Below, one piece after another: positions 8,303 to 16,199 of a stretch of 64,000 nucleotides of DNA (position 1 is its first letter; the number at the start of each line of letters is the position of its first letter). A program made the position numbers and the translations under genes. Origin of the DNA: Acidimicrobiia bacterium (lineage in GTDB: Bacteria; Actinomycetota; Acidimicrobiia; Spongiisociales; ZC4RG35); NCBI GenBank assembly GCA_013812505.1, contig JACCTH010000021.1, forward strand, positions 1 through 64,000, in the 5' to 3' direction. A model generated the notes under the pieces. The model did not search any database. It had not been told where the DNA came from and worked only from the letters and a program-made list of their open reading frames with translations.

Positions 8303-9237
8303 TCGAAATCCGCCGGGGCCGTCTCGAAGATCACGAAGCGATAGCGGCAATTGCCACCGACACATTCGAGTGGGGGGATTACGTCGCTTCTGTCTATCCG
8401 GAATGGCTCGAGGAAGCCGACGGCGAGGCGCTCGTCGCGGTCGACGAGAACGACCAGGCAATCGCCGTTGTGCACGTGCGCCTCTTGGCGCCGCAAGAAG
8501 GTTGGATCTCAGGGGCGAGGGTGGCGGGTGATCACCGCCGCCAAGGGGTCGGCTCCTTGCTCAACCAGGCGGCACAAAGCTGGTTGCAGAACCGGGGAGC
8601 GGTGGTCGCCCGTTTGACCACCGAGGAAGACAACAAAGCGGCGCGGTCTCAGGTGGAGAAGCTCGGCTATCGCCCCGTGGCCAATTTCATCCACGGCCAC
8701 CGGTCATTTCCGCCCCTCGGAGTCACGAACGGACGACCGCGGCCGGCGCTCGCGGAGCGTGCGAACGGACGACCGCGGCCGGCGCTCGCGGAGCGTGCGA
8801 ACGGACGACCGCGGCCGGCGCTCGCGGAGCGTTTTGATCTCGCCCCAGCCGCGGAAGCGGAGCCGGCGTTCGTGGTCTTTTCGAGCGGCGGGCTGGCCCG
8901 CTCGGCCCACGGTCTCTTTGCCTCCGACGGCTGGAACTTTCGTCGCCTGCACCACGCCGACCTGGTCAGTGCCGCGCGGCGACGCCAGCTTTGGACCTGC
9001 CCCTCGGGTTGGGTGGCAATTCGCCCGTCCGAGGAGAGGATGTGGGTGAGCCTCTTGGTCACTAGCGCCGAAGATTCCCGAGGAGCGATTCGAGCCTTGG
9101 TTGATCTCGGCGAGGAACACGGTGTGGAGTCGATGGAGCTGATCGTGCCTCGAATCGGGTGGCTAGAAGAAGCCTTAGCAAGCGAGTGGGTAATGCTTGC
9201 CTACCCCAACGTGGTCTACGAGCGACCGCTCCCTTAG
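8299..9237 (+). CDS. GNAT-family N-acetyltransferase with an internal 12-aa tandem repeat
   Basis: GTG start at 8299 overlaps the argS stop; GNAT motif VAGDHRRQGVGSLLNQAA; (NGRPRPALAERA)x3 in the middle. Confidence 0.85.
   Translation: MIEIRRGRLEDHEAIAAIATDTFEWGDYVASVYPEWLEEADGEALVAVDENDQAIAVVHVRLLAPQEGWISGARVAGDHRRQGVGSLLNQAAQSWLQNRGAVVARLTTEEDNKAARSQVEKLGYRPVANFIHGHRSFPPLGVTNGRPRPALAERANGRPRPALAERANGRPRPALAERFDLAPAAEAEPAFVVFSSGGLARSAHGLFASDGWNFRRLHHADLVSAARRRQLWTCPSGWVAIRPSEERMWVSLLVTSAEDSRGAIRALVDLGEEHGVESMELIVPRIGWLEEALASEWVMLAYPNVVYERPLP
8726..8832 (+). repeat. 36-bp tandem repeat, about 3 copies, in frame
   Basis: CGAACGGACGACCGCGGCCGGCGCTCGCGGAGCGTG at 8726, 8762 and 8798, identical until the last bases of copy 3. 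Confidence 0.95.
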
Positions 9238-9824
9238 CTAAGAAGGATCAACGCCATGAGCCACACAACGAACATGGCGGGCAGCTCCACCTCGATCCCC
9301 TCGTCGCCGAGCAAGACCGGATGCCGCAGGATCCAGGCCAGGGGAACCCCGATGAGAGGCACGGGCCAAAGCCCGCCGACTCCCGCCAAGCGCATCAGCT
9401 CGACTCCTTTCGCCAACGGAGCGGGAAAATCCTCCACCAGCGGACGGAGTACACCAGCTGCGTAGATCAGGCCAATCCCCACCACTACCGAGCTCAGCGC
9501 TCTCGTCACGGCTCGTTCCAGTTCGTTGTGGACGAACGCGCGATTGTTACGCCGGGCCGGTCCCTCAGAAGCGATTCCCATGAGAAAGGCGCCGGCCACT
9601 CCGAGGACCATCGCCGTCACCAGCCCGGTTCCCGTCGACAGGTCGGTCTCGCGATCCACCAAGCCGAAACCGGCGAGCACCAATGCGATCCCGAGCCCGC
9701 CAAGCGCGGCGCCCAGCGTGTAGAGACCGAGATCGAGCATCGTGGCGAACGAGTTGGTGATGAGGCGGAGGTAGTAACGCCAATCCTCGCCTCGTGCACG
9801 GCCAACCGCCGAATCAGTCATCAC
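9234..9824 (-). CDS. Hypothetical multi-pass membrane protein
   Basis: Several hydrophobic segments (LYTLGAALGGLGIALVLAGFGLV, LVTAMVLGVAGAFLMGIA). Confidence 0.65.
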   Translation of the reverse strand: MMTDSAVGRARGEDWRYYLRLITNSFATMLDLGLYTLGAALGGLGIALVLAGFGLVDRETDLSTGTGLVTAMVLGVAGAFLMGIASEGPARRNNRAFVHNELERAVTRALSSVVVGIGLIYAAGVLRPLVEDFPAPLAKGVELMRLAGVGGLWPVPLIGVPLAWILRHPVLLGDEGIEVELPAMFVVWLMALILLS

Positions 9825-11050
9825 AGAAGGACATGATCGCTGCTGGAGCGTATCGACTCAAGATAAAGCTCGACGGGATGGGCGACGCGATAGCCTTTCG
9901 GCAGGTGTGAACGCAGTTGCATCTCACAGCCCGGGTTGGCGCTGGCGATGAGTGTGGTCGTGGCTGCGCTCGCGGCCAAAGCAGCGATACGTTCGCCGAG
10001 TTGATGCGAAGCCTCCGGATGGGTAAGGCTGTAAATCCCGGCGGCGCCGCAACAGATTCCGTCGGGGTCGGCATCGACCGTGGCCAGTCCCGCCGCCGCC
10101 AGTATCTCCCGCGGGGCGGAAGTGATGCGCTGGGCATGTCGCAAATGACAGGGATCGTGGACTACGACGGCTTCGCCGGTGACGGGTAGCCGCGGGAGGG
10201 CGCCTTCGGCAATGAGCCTCGCGATGAGCTCGGTGATGTCAAGGGTTTTGGCGGCGAGAGCGGCACCCTCGCTATTGAGTTTGTCGTAACCCTTGAGGTG
10301 GGCGCTGCATCCCGCTGCCGTCGCCACAACCACGTCCGCGGAGGCGAAGGCGGCCACGTTGGCGGCGGCCAAGCGCCTTCCGGACTTGATGTTGCCATCA
10401 TGGACTGCCAGCGCACCGCAGCAGGTCTGGCTCGCAGGGGTCACCACCTGATAGCCGGCGAGGTCCAGGAGCTCGATTGCCGCCTGATTGACATTCCCGA
10501 ACCATTTGTCCATGACGCACCCGACCAGGAGCCCTACCCGCGGGCCGTTCACGATCTGGGCCCGACGGGGACGAGCCTGGAGTCCTCGCAGCCCGCGTAA
10601 TGAGCGCTGGGCGGGTCCCTCCCTCAGCAGCGATGGACCCAGCTTTTGCAAGAGCTTGATGAGGTCGGTCGCGACACCGACGATGCCTCGGTTGGGAATC
10701 ACCCGACCAAGGACGAAGTGGCGAAGCCCGCGGCCGACGGTCGGGTGGGCAGCAGCCACCTCGGCGCGGGCGCCTTCCATCGCCCGGCCGAAGGGCACCA
10801 TGCTCGGGCACACTGCTTCGCAGGCGCGGCAGTTGAGGCAGAAAGACATCGCCTCCTCGAATTCATCGTCGATGGCGATGACTCCCTCCGCCACCCCTCG
10901 CATTGCTGCGAGACGCCCGCGCGGCGACGCAGTTTCGAGGCCGGTTAGCCGGAAGGTCGGGCAGTGCGGGAGGCATAGTCCGCAAGCCACGCAGGCGTTG
11001 AGCTCGGCGGTCGTCGGGGCGAAGTCAGTGCGCCAGACCTGCGCAGTCAT
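9821..11050 (-). CDS. glcF: Glycolate oxidase iron-sulfur subunit
   Basis: Two 4Fe-4S motifs (CVACGLCLPHCPTFRLTG, CLNCRACEAVCPSMVPFG) and CCG domains (DPCHLRHAQ); start MTAQVW overlaps the glcE stop. Confidence 0.92.
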   Translation of the reverse strand: MTAQVWRTDFAPTTAELNACVACGLCLPHCPTFRLTGLETASPRGRLAAMRGVAEGVIAIDDEFEEAMSFCLNCRACEAVCPSMVPFGRAMEGARAEVAAAHPTVGRGLRHFVLGRVIPNRGIVGVATDLIKLLQKLGPSLLREGPAQRSLRGLRGLQARPRRAQIVNGPRVGLLVGCVMDKWFGNVNQAAIELLDLAGYQVVTPASQTCCGALAVHDGNIKSGRRLAAANVAAFASADVVVATAAGCSAHLKGYDKLNSEGAALAAKTLDITELIARLIAEGALPRLPVTGEAVVVHDPCHLRHAQRITSAPREILAAAGLATVDADPDGICCGAAGIYSLTHPEASHQLGERIAALAASAATTTLIASANPGCEMQLRSHLPKGYRVAHPVELYLESIRSSSDHVLL

Positions 11051-12132
11051 CAGATTCGTCCGGGCAGCCGCCCCGGATTGATCACCCTTTGAGGATCGAA
11101 GGCGGCGATCAACTTGCGCTGCAGGTCGAGCGTTGGCGGCGGGGTTCCCCACGGGTCGAAGCCGTCGTCCGCAGCACGGGTGACGATGAGAGCGCCGCCG
11201 ACTGCCTCGGCTTTTGAACGAAGCATCGCCATTCCGTCGCTTGAGGGAGCCGCGATGGTGATCTCGCCGATGCCTACCTGATGGATGAAGTCTGCATCGG
11301 CCGGCATGCCGGCAATGAGACCCGCCGCGGTTTGAGGAGGAACCCTGAGCGAAAAAGCCCAGGTGCGGTAGGGCACGGCTGGCCAGACGAGCTCGTTTTG
11401 GGTTTCGCCTCCGAGCCGCGTCACCTGATTACCAACTTCGGCCTCGGTGCCACCCAGGTAGATCTTCGTCGAGGAGCGGTCACTCAACACCGCCAGCGGA
11501 CGATGAACGTCGACCAGCCGGCCGGGCTCGATCGTCAATGTGGCGGTTGAGCGCGGGGTGGGCCACAACTTGAGACAGCACGAGACGATGACGCCGAGCG
11601 ACCCGAAGGAGCCGACAACCACCCGCGGCAAGTCATAGCCGGTGACGTTTTTCACTACCCGGCCGCCGCCCTTCACGATCCGGCCGTCACCAGTCACGGC
11701 CTGCACCTCGAGGATTCGGTCACGAGTCGGGCCATAGCGAGCGCGGCGGAAGCCGGAGACGCCTGCGGCCATCATGCCGCCCACTGTCCCCCCTCCTGGA
11801 TCCTCAGGGAGCACCGCGGTCTGGCCGCGGGTGGCGAGTAGTGCTTCGAGATCGGCGATTTTCACGCCACCCTCGACGACGACCGTGAGATCGTCAGGTT
11901 CCCAATCGATCACCCGGGCGAGGTGATCGGTGAAGATCACCAGATCGGGATCGACGCGGTATCCGATTCCCTGGTGGGTGCCACCTCCCCAGATCAGCGT
12001 GTGGCGTTTCTTAGCGGTCGCCTCTGCCAGCGTTTCTGCCATCTCGTCGATGGAGCTGGGATGAAGTGTTTCGACTCCTTCGCCCAATAGCGCTCGACTC
12101 GCAACCTCGGTTCGGGCGGCGCGAATGCTCAC
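11050..12132 (-). CDS. glcE: Glycolate oxidase FAD-binding subunit
   Basis: Truncated FAD-binding domain (GGTVGGMMAAGVSGFRRARYGPTRDRIL); GTG start at 12132-12130 overlaps the glcD stop. The longer listed ORF reads antisense into glcD out of frame. Confidence 0.9.
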   Translation of the reverse strand: MSIRAARTEVASRALLGEGVETLHPSSIDEMAETLAEATAKKRHTLIWGGGTHQGIGYRVDPDLVIFTDHLARVIDWEPDDLTVVVEGGVKIADLEALLATRGQTAVLPEDPGGGTVGGMMAAGVSGFRRARYGPTRDRILEVQAVTGDGRIVKGGGRVVKNVTGYDLPRVVVGSFGSLGVIVSCCLKLWPTPRSTATLTIEPGRLVDVHRPLAVLSDRSSTKIYLGGTEAEVGNQVTRLGGETQNELVWPAVPYRTWAFSLRVPPQTAAGLIAGMPADADFIHQVGIGEITIAAPSSDGMAMLRSKAEAVGGALIVTRAADDGFDPWGTPPPTLDLQRKLIAAFDPQRVINPGRLPGRI

Positions 12133-13541
12133 ACCCAGGCTCCGGGCGGGACTGATGCGCCGAGATCGAAGCAGCGAGCGCCGGTTGGCAGCACCTTTCC
12201 GGGGTTGAAGCGATTGTGCGGATCGAAAGTTTCCTTGATCCGCGCCTGCGCATCGAGGTCGGTGGCGCTGAACATCAACGGCATCAGATCGCGTTTCTCC
12301 CTGCCGATCCCGTGCTCGCCGCTCAGCACTCCACCCACTGCAACACAGGCTGCGACCAACTCGTCCGCGGCCTGTTGCACCTTCTCGGTCATCCCCGGAA
12401 CCGAAGCGTCGAAAACCATCAATGGATGCAAGTTGCCGTCGCCGGCATGAAACACATTGAGCATTTGCAACTCGTGACGGGCCCCGATCTCGTAGACCTT
12501 GGCCATCGTCTCGACCAGACGAGTGCGGGGAACGACGGTGTCGTGGAGGTAGTAGTTGGGGGCCGCCTGCGCCACCGCTCCAAACGCGGCTTTGCGACCT
12601 TTCCAAAGCAGCGCTCGCTCGCTGTCATCGGCCGCCATCCGCACGTCGCGGGCATGGTGAGCGTGAGCAACCTCGGCCATGACCTTGGCCTCGGCTTCCA
12701 CCGCCGCCGTGTCGCCGACGACTTCGGCCAACAGGATCGCGGTCGCGTCGGTGGGGAGCCCGGCGTGGAGCCAGTTCTCGACTGCCCGAGTGATCGCTTG
12801 GTCCATCATCTCGAGCGCCGCCGGCACGATCCCGGCGGCGATGATTCCGGACACGGTGGCGGCCGCGTCGGCAATGGAATCGAAGGAGCAAAGCAGCGTG
12901 CGCACATCGGGAGGATTGGGAAGCAGCCTGACCAAGATCTTGGTGACGATGGCGAGCGTTCCCTCGGAGCCGACGAGGAGGCCGCGCAGATCGAGCCCGA
13001 TCGGGTCGGGCGCCGCCGAACCAACCATGGCGACCGACCCGTCGGCAAGGACCACTTCGAGGGCGAGCACATGGTTGACGGTCGATCCCTCGGCAAGGCA
13101 ATGCGGGCCTCCCGAGTTGTTGGCGACGTTGCCGCCGATGGTGCAGGCGGCCTGGGAGGACGGGTCGGGCGCGAAGTGGAGCGCGTAAGGCTCGGCGGCC
13201 TTCGACAAATCGAGGTTGATCACCCCTGGTCCGACCAAGGCGGTTCGGTTGTCGGGGTCGATCTCCTCGATCCGGTTCATCTTGGTCGTGACGAGCACGA
13301 TGCCCCCCTCAGTGGCGACGGCGCCGGCAGCGAGCCCGGTGCCGGCGCCTCGAGCGACCACCGGCACTTCGTGGCGGTTCGCAATCTCAACGACTCTTAC
13401 GACCTCCGCGGTCGTCTCGGGTAGTACGACCACCGCCGGTTGTCCTCGATACACGCCCGCGTCTCGGCCGTACACGTGAAGCGCGAGCGGCGTCTGAAGC
13501 ACGCGCTCGGCGTCTAGGGCGGCGATTAGTTCGTCATACAT
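12129..13541 (-). CDS. glcD: Glycolate oxidase subunit, FAD-linked
   Basis: PVVARGAGTGLAAGAVATEGGIVL, NVANNSGGPHCLAEGSTVNHV, FHAGDGNLHPLMVFD, GEHGIGREKRDLM. Confidence 0.94.
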   Translation of the reverse strand: MYDELIAALDAERVLQTPLALHVYGRDAGVYRGQPAVVVLPETTAEVVRVVEIANRHEVPVVARGAGTGLAAGAVATEGGIVLVTTKMNRIEEIDPDNRTALVGPGVINLDLSKAAEPYALHFAPDPSSQAACTIGGNVANNSGGPHCLAEGSTVNHVLALEVVLADGSVAMVGSAAPDPIGLDLRGLLVGSEGTLAIVTKILVRLLPNPPDVRTLLCSFDSIADAAATVSGIIAAGIVPAALEMMDQAITRAVENWLHAGLPTDATAILLAEVVGDTAAVEAEAKVMAEVAHAHHARDVRMAADDSERALLWKGRKAAFGAVAQAAPNYYLHDTVVPRTRLVETMAKVYEIGARHELQMLNVFHAGDGNLHPLMVFDASVPGMTEKVQQAADELVAACVAVGGVLSGEHGIGREKRDLMPLMFSATDLDAQARIKETFDPHNRFNPGKVLPTGARCFDLGASVPPGAWV

Positions 13542-13545
13542 AGGT

Positions 13546-13572
13546 CGTTTTTATCACCAAATCGGCCCCTCC
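13546..13572. repeat. Left inverted repeat of the AbiEi/DUF559-like gene cassette 1
   Basis: CGTTTTTATCACCAAATCGGCCCCTCC; 24/27 identical to the reverse complement of 14634-14660. Confidence 0.8.
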
Positions 13573-14519
13573 AAGGACCCGATCGGTCGCGAAAACGATT
13601 TCGCCTGCACTGCACCATGGGCTTCAGTCACCTTCCGGGCCACCGTCCACGGCTGTGAGAAGATCTCGAAGTCCCAGACCTCGACTACGACAAAGCCCAT
13701 CCGCTCGTGACGTGCTCGCCGTTCGGCATCGGCGTTTCGATCGGTCAGTGATGTGTGATAGCGCTCGCTCATTGCCTCGACGATCAGCGGGCAGTCGTCG
13801 GCGAGAAAATCGACACGTCCGCTCCAGTTCTCATCGCCGACGTCGACCTGGCGTCGAAACCGGATGCCGTGCGGCGACATGATCTGGTCGAACCTTGACT
13901 CGAGATTCGAGGCTGGCGGCACCCATTCGCCTGGCCTTTGTTTCCGAATCTTTCGCATTAATACAGTGCCGTTGCGTCCCGACCTGCCAAGCCGAAGAAT
14001 CAGCTCATCGAAGAGCCGCCCGTTGATCAGGCGCAATGACCAGGCCGAATCGACTGCGCGAGCCACTCGGTCGGGAGAAATACTGCCAGCCATCTGGAAG
14101 AGCGCGAATCCGGGAGAGACGACGGGAACGAGCCGGTGAACCTTCTGGCACCAGTCCGGGATAACCGTGGAATGGTGAACCTTGATTCCATGGTCGGGCT
14201 GCCGCCAGTGATGTACTCGTTCAATCGACACGTGGATCTTTTCGAGGCGAAACCCGGCTAGACCCCACCAGTATCCGGCCGTCGTATGAGAGATGTGGGC
14301 ACCTTCGCCGACCTCGAGAACTGCTGCGATCAGCTGTTGCGCAGGCGTAGAAACACTGCCCGCGAGTCTCAGCACCTGATCACTCAGTGGCTCTAGGGCG
14401 CCGGTGTCGACACGGTAGCGAATCGCCTTCTGGGTCACGCCCGCAGCGAGAAGCTGACGGCGACTCACCAACATCTCTTGGCGGCGAGCGAACTGGCGAA
14501 TGACTTCGTCGCTCTGCAT
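13554..14519 (-). CDS. AbiEi-like wHTH + DUF559/Vsr-like (PD-(D/E)XK-type) domain protein
   Basis: wHTH N-terminus (RRQLLAAGVTQKAIRYRVDTGALEPLSDQVLRLAG), C-terminal RVDFLADDCPLIVEAMSERYHTS...DAERRARHERMGFVVVEVWDFEIF. Confidence 0.8.
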   Translation of the reverse strand: MQSDEVIRQFARRQEMLVSRRQLLAAGVTQKAIRYRVDTGALEPLSDQVLRLAGSVSTPAQQLIAAVLEVGEGAHISHTTAGYWWGLAGFRLEKIHVSIERVHHWRQPDHGIKVHHSTVIPDWCQKVHRLVPVVSPGFALFQMAGSISPDRVARAVDSAWSLRLINGRLFDELILRLGRSGRNGTVLMRKIRKQRPGEWVPPASNLESRFDQIMSPHGIRFRRQVDVGDENWSGRVDFLADDCPLIVEAMSERYHTSLTDRNADAERRARHERMGFVVVEVWDFEIFSQPWTVARKVTEAHGAVQAKSFSRPIGSLEGPIW

Positions 14520-14582
14520 TTCCCGAGCGTGTCGCGCGACAAGTGCGATTGGAAGAGTGATGTTCTCGCTTGGATTTCGCGA

Positions 14583-14608
14583 GAATCGGCCGGCATGCTG
14601 GCCGATTC
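14583..14608. repeat. 26-bp near-perfect palindrome
   Basis: GAATCGGCC-G-GCATGC-T-GGCCGATTC; one mispaired position pair. Confidence 0.75.
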
Positions 14609-14633
14609 GGTTTTCGCTACCAAATCGGCCCCA

Positions 14634-14660
14634 GCAGGGGGCGGTTTGGTGATAAAAACG
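14634..14660. repeat. Right inverted repeat of the AbiEi/DUF559-like gene cassette 1
   Basis: GCAGGGGGCGGTTTGGTGATAAAAACG, reverse complement of the left repeat with 3 mismatches. Confidence 0.8.
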
Positions 14661-14663
14661 CTG

Positions 14664-16199
14664 CTAGGACCTCCCGTAGCCGCCGCCACCTGGGGTGCGG
14701 ACGAGGAGGCGGGTGCCGGGCGACACGGTGAGGGTGGTCTTGGCCGGCAACCGTTCCGGGGAGGCGCCAGGTCGGAGGAGCCAGTCCTCTCCGCAAGCGC
14801 CGGGTCCGCCCCCGGACAGGCCCCAGGGCTGGTGACGACGGCGTTCTCCGATCAAGGAGAGCTCGCACTCCTCCAGGAACTCGATCTCGCGCTCGAGCCC
14901 TTCCCCGCCACGAAAGCGGCCCTCGCCGCCGGAGTCGCGCCGGAGCGTGTACCGAGTCACCCGAAACGGATAGTGCTGGTGTAGCGACTCGACGGGCGTG
15001 TTGGCGGTGTTGGTCATCCCGGTGTGGATCCCCGATTGTCCCGCTTTGGTGGGACGTCCACCTTGACCTCCGCCCAGCGTCTCGTAGTAGGCGAAGCGCT
15101 CGTTCCCGATCAAGACGTTGTTCATGGTGCCCTGGCTCGCCGCGGGGACCCGTTCCGGTGCCGCCCCCGCCAACGCGCCCAGCAGAACATCGGCGATCCG
15201 TTGGCTGGTCTCCACGTTTCCAGCCGCCACTGCCACTCCATCGATCGCGTTCACCAATGAACCCGGCGGCGCGGTGAGACGCAGCGGCCGATAACAGCCT
15301 CCGTTGGCCGGGATCGTCGGGTCAGTCGCCACCCGCACGGCGTAATAGAGACACGATCGAGTGACTGCCTCAACCGCGTTCAGGTTCCCCTTGATTTGGG
15401 AATCAGTGCCCGTGAAGTCGGCAACGAGCTCGCCGTCGCCCACCGTCACCGCCACTCGGATCGCGAGGTCGACTTCGCCCCATTCGATCCAATCCTCGAA
15501 GGCAAAGGTGCCTTCGTTCAGATTCGCCAGCGCGGATCGCATTCGCCGCTCGCCATAGTCGAGCAACGCCCTGGCCAAGTCGAGATATCCAGAAACGTCG
15601 TCGCCGGCCACCTCGGTGAGGCGCAGCGCCCCGAGCTCATTGGCCCCGAGTTGAGCCGCCAGATCTCCCGCTCTCTCGCGTGGGGTTCTGGTTGCCCGGA
15701 GGAACGGTTCATGGAACTCCTCGAGCCAGCTCCCATCTCGGACCGCGGCCATCGGGGAGACAACATGGCCTTCCTGCACGAGCCGGGTGGCGAAAGTCGG
15801 CATCGAGCCCGGCGCTTCGCCGCCGACGTCTGCGTGATGGGCCCGATTGGCAACCCAGCCGATGAGAGCCGAGCGGACAAAAACCGGACGGACCAGGGTT
15901 AGGTCATTGAGATGAGTGCCGCCTGCGAACGGATCGTTCACCGCATACTGCAGCCCGGGCACCGGGTTGAAGCGCTCGATGACCGCCGACACCGAGGCGG
16001 GCATCGAGCCAAGATGTACCGGGATGTGCTCGGCTTGCGCGACCATCTCTCCGGCCGGATCGAAGATCGCGACCGAGCAGTCGGCCCGCTCTTTGATGTT
16101 CGGTGAGTGGGCGGTTCTTCGCAGCACATCCCCCATCTCGCTGGCCACCGCCGCTATGCGGTTACGAAACACCTCAAGGGAGATCGGATCGATCACCAA
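14664..16199 (-). CDS. Hydantoinase B / N-methylhydantoinase (HyuB) family
   Basis: DPISLEVFRNRIAAVASEMGDVLRRTAHSPNIKERADCSVAIFD and RYTLRRDSGGEGRFRGGEGLEREI. Confidence 0.93.
   Translation of the reverse strand: MVIDPISLEVFRNRIAAVASEMGDVLRRTAHSPNIKERADCSVAIFDPAGEMVAQAEHIPVHLGSMPASVSAVIERFNPVPGLQYAVNDPFAGGTHLNDLTLVRPVFVRSALIGWVANRAHHADVGGEAPGSMPTFATRLVQEGHVVSPMAAVRDGSWLEEFHEPFLRATRTPRERAGDLAAQLGANELGALRLTEVAGDDVSGYLDLARALLDYGERRMRSALANLNEGTFAFEDWIEWGEVDLAIRVAVTVGDGELVADFTGTDSQIKGNLNAVEAVTRSCLYYAVRVATDPTIPANGGCYRPLRLTAPPGSLVNAIDGVAVAAGNVETSQRIADVLLGALAGAAPERVPAASQGTMNNVLIGNERFAYYETLGGGQGGRPTKAGQSGIHTGMTNTANTPVESLHQHYPFRVTRYTLRRDSGGEGRFRGGEGLEREIEFLEECELSLIGERRRHQPWGLSGGGPGACGEDWLLRPGASPERLPAKTTLTVSPGTRLLVRTPGGGGYGRS

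Noticed and set aside
8726-8832. 36-bp repeat as CRISPR or minisatellite outside genes
   Set aside because: No spacers and in frame within a GNAT gene; reported instead as a coding tandem repeat.
11050-12606. 518-aa ORF as a longer glcE product
   Set aside because: The first ~158 residues are an out-of-frame reading of glcD with abnormal composition; the GTG at 12132 overlapping the glcD stop is the natural start.
13554-14519. AbiEi-like gene as half of a type IV toxin-antitoxin pair
   Set aside because: Neighbours are glcD and hyuB; no AbiEii-like nucleotidyltransferase partner within reach. The same holds for 32620-33522.
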